64,000 bases of DNA, taken from contig OW051468.1 in NCBI GenBank assembly GCA_932521025.1, positions 4,526,064 to 4,590,063 on the forward strand, written 5' to 3'. This stretch comes from Oscheius onirici. Its lineage: Eukaryota; Nematoda; Chromadorea; Rhabditida; Rhabditidae. Both the position numbers and the translations under genes were made by a program. Under the pieces are notes generated by a model that saw only the letters and a program-made list of their open reading frames with translations, ran no database searches and had not been told where the DNA came from. This document shows, one piece after another, positions 36,098 through 47,221 of the stretch (position 1 is its first letter; each line of letters begins with the position of its first letter).

Positions 36098-39044
36098 TCA
36101 ATTCATGCCAGTTCCACGAAGATTTTTGGCTATGACTGTGTCGACCACAGAGTCGATTACCAGTTGAACTGAAAGAGTTTCGAGACACAGGTCAATCTTA
36201 CCCTGATTTGTGTCCGTGGCACAGGTCTCATGAACGTATATCCGTCTTCCTGGCTCCTTATTCATCGCCAGGAACTTTTTTGCTATGTATTTCACTGCTT
36301 CCGCGTACTCTTGCTTTCCTGCAAAATATCTGGAGCTCATAAAAAGTGAAAGGCAACCAGAAGACTTTTGGTAAGTGAGCCCCGAGGAAGAAACTGACCA
36401 GCATATTCTGTGAAGAAGACGTTGATGTTCTTTTGTTGGATTTTATGTTTGAAGAGATCCGTCTTGTTGAGAAAGAGAATCATCGACGACTTGACAAACC
36501 ACTTGCAGTTGGCGATCTGGTCAAAGAGCTGAAGGGACTCTTGCATTCGGTTCTGAACTCAAGTCTCACTCAAACAATTTGAACAAATACCGTGATGTGA
36601 TCCTCCATGATGACTTGGTCATATTCGCTAATTGCAGAAATGTAGATGATGGCGTTGACGTCCTCAAAAAGATGGATCCATTTCCTGCGTTCAGACCGCT
36701 GTCCTCCGACGTCAAAGACCCTTCAAAATTAGTGATTTTCGAGGTACTATTACGACTAATTACATGCTATGGATACAGACATCTTAATGGCTCAACGCAG
36801 TCCACGCAGACGGCAGTACAAAAAGCCCACAATCTGTTCTTGTCACTGCTACAACGTGGACCGACAGAGTGCCCACATTTTCGACACAAAGACCTTTATT
36901 TTTAAACTAGCGAGGTTCTGAAAAGGTGTAGAGCAGGTCGAAGTTAAATTCTGTTCAACTTTCTACCGTAACCCCAACGGTGGATACTGATTGTGAGCAA
37001 AAGGCTCACAGGCAAATGCAGGAAAATCATTTTGAGCTGCATAGACTTCACAACTTCACCAAGCATCACTTCTACAAGAGACCTGTCCAAGCTGCGCAAT
37101 ACATTGTGAAGTTGTAGATCATGAAACAAAAGAACTTCACAAAGCATCGTGAAGCCGAAACATACGAAGAGTAGTGTTGCTAAGGGACTGGGTTTCTTAC
37201 AAGTTAGATACTCTATTTGTTTCTAGAGACTACTTTTATACGGATATCACTCGCGATTCAATTCGTGAGATGTACAACAATTAAAGTCACGGCAAACATG
37301 TTTTTGCGACTTTACAACTACAAAATTTGATTGTTTACCTGAATTTGACGCCCTTGATAGGGAAGGTAATCTGCACGATTCCGGCTGTGGGGATTCGAAC
37401 TCTCAAGACGTCTTCCTGTGTCGGAATGTAGTCTCCTTTACAAAGACGGTCAAAACTGCCCATAAAACTAAATCAACTAGTCATTTAAAGGACTGTCGAA
37501 ACTCACTAAGAAAGACATTCCGAAACTTGGTAATCTGATCGCCGTTCGAAAGCAATCTGCACATTTGGGTTGGCCCAGAGTCTGAAAATGGTGTAGAATT
37601 TTCCGAAACTGATAAAGACAGAATGACTAAAAAATGGCCGAAGCGTGTTGGCAAATTTCATTGATTTATGCCCGAAAGAGAGAGGTTTGTCTGGTTCGCA
37701 CACAGAGATCGAACTCGTTTTAGATTAGAAAACTGATAAAACAGTGAGAAAGGAGTTATTAGGAGTCTATCAGTTGCGTCTTCGAGTACAAATCACATAG
37801 GAGTTTTGATAAAAGAGGAAAGAGAAAATATAAAACAGGACTCACGCCTTCAATACTGTGATCAACTCCTTGCTCAAAATGTAGATGTCGTCCTGTGGCT
37901 TCAGTACATTGTAGATTACTTTGGCTTGTTCTTGCAGCTGTAATTTATCCTTGATACCATTGTTTTCGTCCAACAGAAACTTACAATCGGATCGTGGTAG
38001 AGTCCAAAGACTTCCATCGCACGGAGAACCTTTTCCACATCCTTGATCAGATTCGTGTAGATGGTCGACTTCAGCTGTGATCGCTCGTTGATGCCGAAGC
38101 CTTCGTTGTGAAGAATTCTGAAACATTTGGAGGTTTTGGAAAGGACAGCTGCTGTTCCAGATGTGCGATTTCGAAGCTAGAAAAGTAAATGACGGCAGCT
38201 GTAAAATGACCGGGAGAGGAGGTAATAAATCCAACAAATTGGTCTGTCTTAAAGAGGGTGGTACTCAGATGGTACGTTTTATTTTCCGCTTGGAATCAAT
38301 CCAAAACAATTGCAGAGCACAAAAACGCATTTGATTAATCTGTGACCGACTGATAATACTCGTGTTTTCACCGCCAACGTACATAAATAAAAAATAGAGA
38401 ATCAAGGTGCTAAGTTCGAACTGATTGTAAATCATAGAGTGGAAGAAACACAACAAGGTTTCTTGTCTCAAAACTATGGTCTGACTCAGTCTGCCCGCAA
38501 CCTGCCGCAAAGAATTCAAATCTGTCCAAAAAAGGTTCATTGCCCTGGAGACTTTTATCACCGTCTTTGCCACTAAAAACTGCTTAAGATGAAACCAAAC
38601 ATGACAACAAACTTTGGCTTCGAACAAAGTTCTTTCTCAACACACCAACTCGCAAAAATTGGCTGTTGGGACAGAAGATATAAGTTTAAGACACTTTGTG
38701 TTTTTCTGACACAAAAGTGAACAAATGCTCAGGTTTTCAATCGAAACGTTCTCTCCATCTGCTCTAACTAATTGGATCGCCTTGACGCCCGTCGTCTGAT
38801 TAGCTTCCTTTCTATCAGGAGAAAAACTGAGAAAACTCACTGCATCTGCTTCAGAATCGTGCTTTTTCCGCATTCGCCAGTCCCTAAAACAGACAAAACT
38901 CGCTACTTTTCCAGCCTTCCTACCCAGTAGAAGCAGCTTCTGATCACCGATTTCGTCCTGTTTCTGTCGGTCGAGTTCCCTCTCAATTTGGCGATTCTTC
39001 GCAGCTTGCTCCTTCAATTCCGGCGTCGAACAACCCGAACCCAT
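36098..39044 (-). CDS. Heterotrimeric G protein alpha subunit
   Basis: Ten exons, complement(36098..36168, 36202..36318, 36399..36552, 36591..36720, 37339..37467, 37507..37581, 37846..37937, 37985..38117, 38841..38883, 38924..39044), encode 354 residues, the typical length. Gly2 and Cys5 of MGSGCS suit myristoylation and palmitoylation. GTPase motifs are GTGECGKST (residues 41-49), [11 protein letters not shown] (switch I, with the catalytic Arg), [12 protein letters not shown] (Gln205), NKTD and TCATDT. The P-loop departs from the usual GAGESGKST at two places. The C-terminus NLRGTGMN lacks the pertussis-toxin Cys. It is neither a plain Gi/o, Gq nor G12 sequence and resembles the divergent chemosensory alpha subunits expanded in nematodes. 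Introns are 33-40 nt except four longer ones (47, 80, about 250-720 nt). Confidence 0.92.
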
Positions 39045-40025
39045 CCTGGAATAGTTTAAAAAAGTTTCAAACAACAAGTTTGAAAAGAGATAATCCAGGC
39101 GGAAGGAGCATGGAGCGCCCTGTGATATCTCGAGGCGGAGCCGTGATGACGTAGACGACTCGAGACACAGGTTGGAGAGCATAATTGGCAACAGTTGAAA
39201 AGTCGCATTCTTAGAGGGAAGCGGGATAAGAAGTTGAAAACATTGAAAAGGACGAGGGAAGCGGAAGTGGCTGAGAGAAAAATGTGTCTCAACTCGAATC
39301 AAAACTTGCTTTCGAGACAATTTTTTCAGCATAGAAGTTCAGCTCTTTCAAACAAAAGTCGTATAACACAAAAAGCGTTTAAATTTTCAGCCAAGTAGGA
39401 GTAATTGGTCTCGTCACAACACATTTTAAAAGATTGTCCTTTTGTCTGAAAGTTGGTAAGTCCGTATTTTGTTGATTTTCAAGAAACAGCCTCCGTATTT
39501 TGTTGACAGACTGTTAGCGAGCCTCTCTTGGTTGTTCTACCTTCTACCTAAACCAGCTGCATACTATTCCTTTTATCTTGTCCATTCAGGTTTGTCTTAT
39601 AATTGTGTCCCGGTCAGCCTGTCATTTCATATTTTCAGCTGGTCACATTGTCTCTATCTTGTACCACAACAGAAACGGAAAGTTGTTCTAGTTCCAGTGA
39701 GCTGCTATCTGATCCTGACAATTTCTGGCTTGTCACGACGATAAACAAATTTACAGAGTAACGGACACTATAACGCTTACTTAGCGATCCACAGAGGCGA
39801 TCCCCTCGAAAATCTATCTCGCTCGATAAAAGATGACAAAAGTTGGCATGTTGCCATAGTCTCGGACACCGAGACAGACGGAGAGACGGACACCGCACGT
39901 TGTTAACGAAAGATGTCTCCTAAACAAGAAACACTTTGAAGTAACGGTTGCAAAGGTGAACTGTCTGATGACCGTGAAAAAGCATATTGCTACTGAATCT
40001 TTCAGCTTGACAAACTCATAAAAAT
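39045..40025. other. Intergenic stretch with dispersed repeat fragment
   Basis: Region 39690-39905 (minus) resembles the dispersed family at 52745-52990: it reads TTAACAACGTGCGGTGTCCG and ends near TGACAATTTCTGGCTTGTCA on the plus strand. No gene was recognised. Confidence 0.45.
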
Positions 40026-40397
40026 ATGGACGACGAAGTGTAAGTTATGCTCAGACTGGGATAGACAACCATAGACAAAAACGATGAGAGGAGGCAGAAA
40101 TAATAAAAGGGCGACAAGGATAGGACAAAAATCGGACAGAAAAGAGTTTTGATACATCGCAGGACTGCTATTTTGAATTTTCTATTTTGCTTCCTTGTCG
40201 TCAACAGTCTCATGTCGTCAGCACACCCACGTAAAGGTTGGAACCAATTGGCTTCAGAGACTATAAAAGCCAAGGAAGTCTGTGCGAGCTTGTTCTCTCA
40301 TTATGATGAGCTACAATTTACTAGTCAGATCGTCTGTCTTTTGACGACGATTAACAAAATGACAGGTCTAAACAAGTGTGACCATATGAATGTTTGA
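40026..40397 (+). CDS. Small secreted protein
   Basis: Two exons, join(40026..40039, 40163..40397), encode 82 residues. The first coding exon is only 14 nt (ATG GAC GAC GAA GT) with a strong donor GT/GTAAGT; the 123-nt intron ends in CGCAG and the frame continues into a hydrophobic signal core (TAILNFLFCFLVVNSLMSSA). The mature part begins HPRKGWNQLASETIKAKE and carries three cysteines (EVCASLF, QIVCLLT, LNKCDHM). It is not recognised. The tiny first exon plus signal sequence is the same layout as the gene at 12005-12377, although the sequences are not clearly homologous. Confidence 0.6.
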
Positions 40398-42157
40398 ACG
40401 GCCACAACCTCTGTTACAGTATAATATGCAAAGAAAATACTTATTATTTAAATACTTAAAAGTTAAAATCGCTCTGTTTTTAGCTGAGTATTCTACACGT
40501 GCACGCTGAGCGTGTCACATGATCTTGTCACGAATAGGATACACCTAAAAAGAGCCAAAGTTTGGAAAACAAAAGAAAGTCGATAGAGTCGCGACTGAGA
40601 GAAAACGGCTCACTTTATTGCCGGGGTCATTATGATTATCAACGTATGAATGCAGGAAGCAGGAACTTTTTTTGCGTCCCTGATGGGATAGCATACAGTT
40701 GTTCGACTTTAAAGCAAGACTCGAAATGACAGTAGACATAATAGGAAAACAGATCGAGACATGGGAAGAGTTGTTCAGGAACCAATTTCCGGTGTAGACG
40801 AGGATTAATATCGCTATAGAAGACTCACAGTACGGATGGCATTTGGCGTGAGAGAACGTAAAGTGGAGACATTTAAAAATGTGAACGAGTAAAATTTGAT
40901 AGAGGGATCTATGAAGTAAAGTCATCAATTAGTTTCGATTTGAAAAGGAAATCGTTCAACGGAACAACGCTTGACAGTAGCTTATAAACTTTTCAGAACA
41001 ACCAGGTTTCTCGACGAGACAGTCTAGACAGTGCCTTTATAAAATGACAAAATATTATAAAGTTCACAAAACTAGATCTGGTAGCACGTACTCAATGATA
41101 ATTCCGGCGAGAAGAACGACATCAGTTCCAGTTATAGCTCACATTCTCTGCAGAGCGGGGATTAAATCAGCCGACTGTTGAAGAACAAAAGAACACAGCC
41201 TCTGTTGAACTCTGTTCCCTGTGACTGGAAGTCAAAGGACTTTCGTGAGAAAGTCCGATTGCAATAAAGAAAAAGAATAACAGCCGGCTACAAGTACAGT
41301 CATCGGGTTCAAGTTGCGCCTGAGATTATGGTTTAAACTAATTAGGATTAAGAAGGGGATCAGTTTCTTGGAAAAGCAATTATTACTATCTCTTCTTGTC
41401 TGTGATCTTTGAGAAATGGGAGTAGATTCAGAAATACTCTTTTGTTTATTATCAAATTGAAACGGAAGCGGGAAAACAACGTAATACAAGGCAGCTGTTT
41501 CTGCCGCGACATGCATAATTGAACAATGCCTCCTGATATTCGGATTAATCTTGGTACGAGAAGTGATCTCGAAAAAAGTATTTGTCACCCGCAGAAAATT
41601 ACGCCCTCTGAAGAGATTACTTGCAACTTTGTAGTTTTCAGCGAAAAGTTAGTCCTTTAAATAGAGTTTGCTGCGAGACCCGATCCGTAGGCATTTGATA
41701 CTCGATTGAGCTTTCGCAATTCAACATTACTTGGCTGAGTAATCAGCGCTTGCACAACATTTTTTTTTCTAATTTTAAGGGATATTATAGGAGAAATAAA
41801 CGAAATGTCTTGTCAGACGAGTTTACTGCCGACTCTAAAGTATTTGAAGACGTTATCTTTCACTATTGTGCTTCTGAGACGAGTTGGTTAGTTTGAAGGA
41901 TATGATCAAAACTTTCCCAGTGGAAAAGATAGGAACCGACATTTAATGAAAAGAAAACAAGTGTGAGCAAGAGAAGTAAGAGAGCAGGTGTCAATATAAT
42001 CAGCCTCTTTATTGTCGCTCCGCGACAGGGATTGTTCACCCCTCCCCCTACCAATTTTCCAACTCTCTATATTTATTTATCTTCGCACAGAAAGGACAAC
42101 GTGAGCATGAGATCAAATCATACCGGCAATAACAGGGCAAAGTAAGGGGTTAGTCTT
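40398..42157. other. Intergenic stretch, one weak ORF
   Basis: A minus-strand frame from the ATG at 40925 to 40545 starts with a leader-like MTLLHRSLYQILLVHIFKCL. It is followed at CHPY by a GTGAGT donor, so it could be the first exon of another small secreted protein, but two different downstream frames fit and neither is convincing. The rest is AT-rich with no recognised feature. Confidence 0.3.
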
Positions 42158-43896
42158 CTAAGAATCTTGGACTTCTGACTTGATGTCAACTTCGGGAGAA
42201 ATTGAGGGAGCGGGAGTGAGAAGACGAGTCATACTGAAGTCTGCCAAGGGGCTGGTAGTTTCACTGAAATTTAAATTACTTAAAGGATTAAAAGGGGGAC
42301 ATAAGCTCTGCCCTTTCAAAGCGAAAAAAAACTCTTCCTTTGTTGCTACAGTATACTGAACCAGACCTCAATTACCGAGACTTATGACTGGTATGTAGCC
42401 AGGTTCTTTCAAGGAAACCAAGTTGCCCTTTCGGACAGGTGACATTAAAGAAAAATGGAGTGCAGAGTATAAGGAAACAACAATTTTAACAACAATATAA
42501 TCGTTCAAAACTCACTGCCCGTCTCGATGATCTCTCATAACTTCTGCCTTGGCCTTTTCGATATCCTCACTCTTGTCGACCTTTATCAGATTTTGTAGCT
42601 CCTGGCTAACGGTTCCGTCACTGTCATCGCCAAAACAAGTCTCCATCCAGATCTTCTCTTCCGCCGCATAAACCCATCTTGGCAGTTCAATGGCTGCAGA
42701 CTTGCAGTTGACATTCGGATGCATATTTCGGGCATGAGCGTGAACGTGAGCCTTGTCGTAGTTGGAGCCAAACTCGCAGAGAGTGCAAAGGAAGTAGGCT
42801 CTTTGAAGATGATGTTGGAGTACGTGGCGACGGGGTCCTTGGCTACGAGAGCCATTTTTGAAGATGTTCATCTTGCAGACTTTACAGTAGTCTTTTCTGC
42901 CTTTTCTGATGACGATCGGAGTCGAATGAGGGGCTTGGACACACGTGTTCATGGCACTCTTAACACTTTTCTGCAAATCCTCGGAAAAGATGGAGGAACT
43001 GCTTGACTGGGCTGAAGGACAACGGATCTAAAAAACCATTTAGAGAAGAAGAGACGAACTGGTACCGATGAAAAAGCTGAACTGGGAGACTGAGTCAACA
43101 AGGGTGTCTGAAGAAGAGTCTGCATAAGTGGAGATAGTGTTCCAAAGTTCGGCGAAGAGATGTTACTCATGGGAGAGTCGATGCCCGAGTCGTTGTCACG
43201 GTCCTCCTAAAAAACCGTCTCTGATTCGTGTGAGAAGTCTCGCGTTATTGTTCGAGTGCCGAGACAAAGACGCTTGTCACCCTGGGAAAGAGACTCTCGC
43301 TACGGTAGGAGACACCTGCGGACACAAAAAGTGACCACTATCGATTGTGCATCTTTCTGATTGGAGAGATACAAATGATGTTTCTCCAGAAAACTTCAGT
43401 AAGCTTCAAATTGACTCACCGACGTGTTGAGGGCATATCCCATGGTATCAGAAGGAGTCTGAACAAGGAAAATTGACTGGAGAAGACCGGACAGATACAG
43501 AAGATTGAACGGGTACAAAGCTGGTGACTGTTGCTGAAGCAGGAGCATTTGTTGTAGGAATGCCGCTTGGAGCGGAGTCAGAACTGGTAGTTGCTGAAAA
43601 GAACGTTCTTCCAATATGACTTCACCACTTACTAGATTCGGATTGATGGGCTGAAAAGCTGGAAGCGGAGGGGGAGGATTCTGGCTGTGTTCGGAACATT
43701 GAGAAATCAGATCCTTAAGCTGTTCAGGCGTCATCACTGAAAAGTGTGCTATAAATTTCCAAAAGAACAAAAATAGTAAAGAGCAAGACGAATTGTTTTG
43801 GAAAGCACTTCCCATCGGTAGGCGGGTACTTGTGTTCGTAACCGCAGAGAATAGTACCTGACCTGACAGGGCGGCTGGATCAAAGACTTTGAACTC
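42158..43896 (-). CDS. C2H2 zinc-finger protein
   Basis: Exons supported on the minus strand are 43863..43896, 43633..43736, 43420..43593, 43066..43206, 42516..43027 and 42158..42263. An in-frame ATG lies at 43734 (MTPEQLKDLISQC), giving 344 residues; exon 43863-43896 (EFKVFDPAALS) is in frame upstream, so a longer N-terminus is possible. The N-terminal half is rich in Pro, Gln and Leu (PLQAAFLQQMLLLQQQS) and then Ser/Pro with a DSGIDSP stretch, as in transcription factors. Two C2H2-type fingers follow: CKVCKMNIFKNG with RRHVLQHH, and CTLCEFGSNYDKAHVHAHA. An acidic Ser-rich tail ends PEVDIKSEVQDS, which includes a VKxE-like sumoylation motif. A nuclear regulator is likely. Introns include exactly 39 and 38 nt examples. 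Confidence 0.75.
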
Positions 43897-44645
43897 CTAA
43901 TGGGAATTCAGGAAAAGGTCAAGGAACATTCGGACATCTTGTACAACAGAGCACAGTGTTCCAGTCAAGTGGTCGAGACAACGGAACAAGGGACGATTGT
44001 CCAAAATGATTCAAAACCTGGGGTTAATAAAGTCACAGATTCAAAACACAGTCCAGTTTTTGAAAGATCAAAACGGTCAGTGAGGGAACCAAAGAAGATT
44101 GAGTGATCTATATATCAGTCATTGTCTCTCGGCTAAAATGGTCGGTCGGTCCGTACTCTCTTTTTAATATTGTACATCAATTCAAGCCAAAATCCTCCTG
44201 CACAAAAAGCTCGATCATATAATGAAATACATTGGGATCAATCGCTATTATACAGAAGAGAAATATGGCTGTTTCGGACAGAAGGAACAGTTCTTGGCAA
44301 AGAAAACTCCCAAGAGCTATACATAAATACGTAACAAATGAAAACAAATAGATGATTGGAAGATCAAACCCCGGCCGCTGATTGTACACAATCGATAAGA
44401 AGTACAATACGAGTTACCGCTTCTTCTGAAGGTTTACAACCTTTGGAAAAAGCTAGCTATTTTTTGTCTAGTTTTCTCTACGTTTTCTTCTTCGAACCAT
44501 GTCATCCAGAGAAAGAACACGCTGAATGCAAATTGCACAAGTTTGAAAGTTTGAAAGTTTTCCTTGCACTTGTTAATTGTTTTTGATAGCTTTTTGATAT
44601 TCGAAAGCAAGTATTAAAATACTTTTCTAATTACAACAAAAAGAA
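43897..44645. other. Intergenic stretch, no supported gene
   Basis: The start of the zinc-finger transcript may lie here. No second coding exon was identified. Homology to the 12.6-13.4 kb locus begins only at 44646. Confidence 0.5.
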
Positions 44646-44695
44646 AACAATAAATAGCCAGAATCGAGAGAAGAAGTTCATTGAAGAAGTGTACC
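44646..44695 (+). promoter_or_regulatory. Conserved 5' flank of the repeat-protein gene, copy 2
   Basis: The 50 bases match 13343-13392 (minus) with one change. AATAAATAG is shared; the TATAAAAA seen just upstream at copy 1 is absent here, so the two copies may be transcribed differently. Confidence 0.5.
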
Positions 44696-45397
44696 ATGGA
44701 GGATCCGCTCGCTACCGCCATCTCGGAGTCGCTGGAAGAGACTGCTGTGGAGCTGGAAGAGCTACTGGACAGGGCTATGGACGCCACGGAGCTGCTGACT
44801 GCCCTCTCCCAAGAATCCGTCCTGACTGCTCGTTCTATGGAATCCGTCCTGACTGCCCTCTCCAGTCTCTCCCAAGAATCCCTCGAGACTGCTCTGGGCT
44901 CCGTGTCGCTCTACTCCTTGCCCAAGTCGGAGCTGGAAATCTCGATGACGGAGACGGCTCTTTCAAAGGAATCGGTCATGACGGCCCTCTCCGAGCAGTC
45001 TGTTCTGACTGCTCTCTCCCAAGAATCCGTCTTGAATGCATCTGTGTCACTGTACTCTATGCCCGAGTCGGAAACCAATGTCTCGATGTCTCTTTCGAAG
45101 GAATCGGTCATGACAGCCCTCTCCGAGCAGTCTGTTCTGACTCCTCTCTCCCAAGAATCCGTCCTGACGGCCAAGGAAGATCTCTGGACCAGTGTCTCGG
45201 AGTATTCGATGTCCGACTCTGAAACCAACGTCTCGATGACTCGGGAATTCCAAATTGGCGAGTCGACTGTCCTGGATGGAATCGCCTGTCTCTCGAAGCT
45301 GAAGAACTTTCAGCCCGTGCCGGCCGACGTCGGACTGACCAGCTACTACGAGATGCCACCAAGCGAGACGGACGTCAGCATGTTGGAAGCCCTCTAA
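44696..45397 (+). CDS. Intronless acidic Ser/Glu-rich repeat protein, copy 2
   Basis: A single open frame of 233 residues, near-identical to the minus-strand gene at 12668-13342. The main difference is an in-frame 27-nt insertion coding RSMESVLTA, one unit of the internal repeat, plus an Arg for Thr near residue 32 and a few silent changes. The same four YSxPxSE-type motifs and ESVxTALS units are present. Nucleotide identity extends 50 nt upstream of the ATG and ends at the stop codon, beyond which the loci are unrelated except for a short CACAGTCGAT. The close match with diverged flanks means a recent duplication or ongoing gene conversion. The function is unknown. Confidence 0.8.
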   Translation: MEDPLATAISESLEETAVELEELLDRAMDATELLTALSQESVLTARSMESVLTALSSLSQESLETALGSVSLYSLPKSELEISMTETALSKESVMTALSEQSVLTALSQESVLNASVSLYSMPESETNVSMSLSKESVMTALSEQSVLTPLSQESVLTAKEDLWTSVSEYSMSDSETNVSMTREFQIGESTVLDGIACLSKLKNFQPVPADVGLTSYYEMPPSETDVSMLEAL

Positions 45398-45619
45398 CAA
45401 GAGGCCGTGATTCACAGTCGATAGGTTTAATGAACTATTTGACTGTGCCGCCCAATGTTCTTTTTTTTATGATAGAGTAGAACTGCTGATAACTATTGTG
45501 TCTTCTTTCGCAGGACAACTTTCTTTACAAGGTTCGTGCAATGTAATCGGTGACTAGTGACTCTGATTGCTACTGAAGCTACATCGACTCCGAAAACTTT
45601 TAGAACCTAGACTGTCATT

Positions 45620-46660
45620 TTATGCAGAGAGATTGGAACTAACCTTGCTGCCCATCGAAACAAAGACTTGTTTGTAGTCAGCTATGAGCATGACTGTGAA
45701 GATCGGGTCGACGATTTGAGCAAAAGAGACGACCATCGCTCCGATGAGTATGTAATCGCCTGTGTGAACTTTAGTCAGGGAGAAGACGAAGGCCAGAAAG
45801 GCTGGGATAATGCTTCGCGCCAATCTTGTGCCAGCAGACAATGAAGGTTGTACAGGCCGAAACGACGAAAAGACTGTACGAACCCAGGCAAATGGCCATT
45901 CCAACATTCACTTTCCCCTTAATCTGAACTGTTAATTGGAAACATAGCTAAAGATACCGTAATCTCTCCACCGATGTAGTCCACATTCTGAGTTTCTATC
46001 TCGGTTGCGATAAAAATCTCGACGCGGAAGATGTCGTCGACTTCTGGAGACGGCATGATAGGTCTGCAGCTGCCGATCATGTACAAGGCCAGCAGAACAG
46101 AAAAGCAGAGGACCAAGGGGAAGTAGCGGCGGCTGATGATCCAGGGGCGGTTACTGTAATATCAGGCTCAAAAAAGTACTGTAGCATATATTTGAACTGA
46201 ACAGATTCCTTCATAAGTTCGAATGAAAATACTGAGAACTCTGCATTTCCATTACATACTGGTTTCGACCAAACAATAGAAGTGAGTAATTTTTCCTGGG
46301 AATCACTTTTCGACGACAACCAGTTTGTAGAGAAAGCTCCAGGTCAAAATTATGGCATTGAAGGTGTAGCTGGTAACAAGACATGACCTGAATCTGTTGA
46401 ATCCATCGGGGGGGGGGGGGGGGGGGCAGAAGATCAACAGTCGAGATGAAGAAGTAGCCGTAGTGAGGAATGTACCACGTCTAGAGGATTAATTTCAGAT
46501 AAATCGAAGCCTTACCGGAATAGCTGTAAACTGTGACGTGGTCAAGTAGCAGGCATTGATGGTATAGGCAAGCAGGAACCACTTGTATTTTCCGATTCTC
46601 TGCGAAGACCGGGTCAATATGATCGGAATCAGAAGGTTCAGAACTGTAGCTGTGAGACCG
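45620..46660 (-). CDS. Seven-helix chemoreceptor-like GPCR, frame broken at a poly-C run
   Basis: Minus-strand exons are about 46516..46650, 46307..46480, 45958..46153, 45788..45923 and 45620..45759; the N-terminal start is not resolved. Hydrophobic segments include TVLNLLIPIILT, FLLAYTINACYLTT, GYFFISTVDLLP, FNAIILTWSFLY, YFPLVLCFSVLLALYMIGSC, LGSYSLFVVSACTTFIVCW and ILIGAMVVSFAQIV. QRIGKYKW after the first helix, NRPWIISRRYF, and the ending DPIFTVMLIADYKQVF are typical of nematode Str-superfamily receptors. A run of 19 C (46408-46426) in exon 46307-46480 puts the exon one base out of frame; 18 or 21 would restore it. One intron is only 28 nt (45760-45787). It could be a functional gene with an assembly error or a recent pseudogene. 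Confidence 0.65.
46408..46426. repeat. 19-nt G homopolymer inside a receptor exon
   Basis: Nineteen consecutive G on the plus strand (C on the coding strand) encode polyproline in the receptor gene. Its length is not compatible with the reading frame of the following exon. Confidence 0.85.
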
Positions 46661-47221
46661 GATTTGAGGAAATAGAGAGGGAAATGAGGAAAAATGGATA
46701 AAGGGTTCAATCTAATAGATTGGTCAAGATGTTTACTGTAAGAGAAGGCTATACGAAATGGCTGTTTGAGCACATAATCCGTGTTAATGTTAAGTATGTT
46801 CGTTTCGCCTCAAAAACAATCGGGAGATGATTTCTCGGTGTGAGTGGATACGGTAAAGTGACTGAAATGAGGTGGGCTCGCTGATTTGACCAATATAAAT
46901 AGCGTTCCTGGCACCGTTGTTAATGTACTGATATATTAAAATTGTGGGCAGGGAGAGAGTGCGTCATAAGATGAATTTGTCCTGAAGAACGGTGAACGAG
47001 ATTCGGAATAGTGAGATATCCATTTTTACGCATTAAAAACCAGTGCGGGACACGCAATCTGCTAGATAACAATCTTTCTCTTCTTCTTCTGAAAAGTGGA
47101 GAAAACTCCAACTGTACAGAGTTCAACTGTTCAGAACATTTCCATCTTCTGAAGAAACCGTACATGACAATTACTTTCTAACAAAGAGGAAGCAAAAAAT
47201 AAGCAGACAAAGTCAAAATCT
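46661..47221. other. Short intergenic stretch
   Basis: The unresolved 5' exon of the receptor gene may lie here. No other feature was seen. Confidence 0.45.

Noticed and set aside
40545-40925. Minus-strand secreted-protein-like frame of 126 codons
   Set aside because: The leader is plausible but a strong donor interrupts it and two different continuations fit; not enough support for a gene call.
41863-42054. Minus-strand hydrophobic frame (ILTPALLLLLLTLVFF)
   Set aside because: Low-complexity CT/GA-rich sequence, no ATG in a good context and no splice partner.
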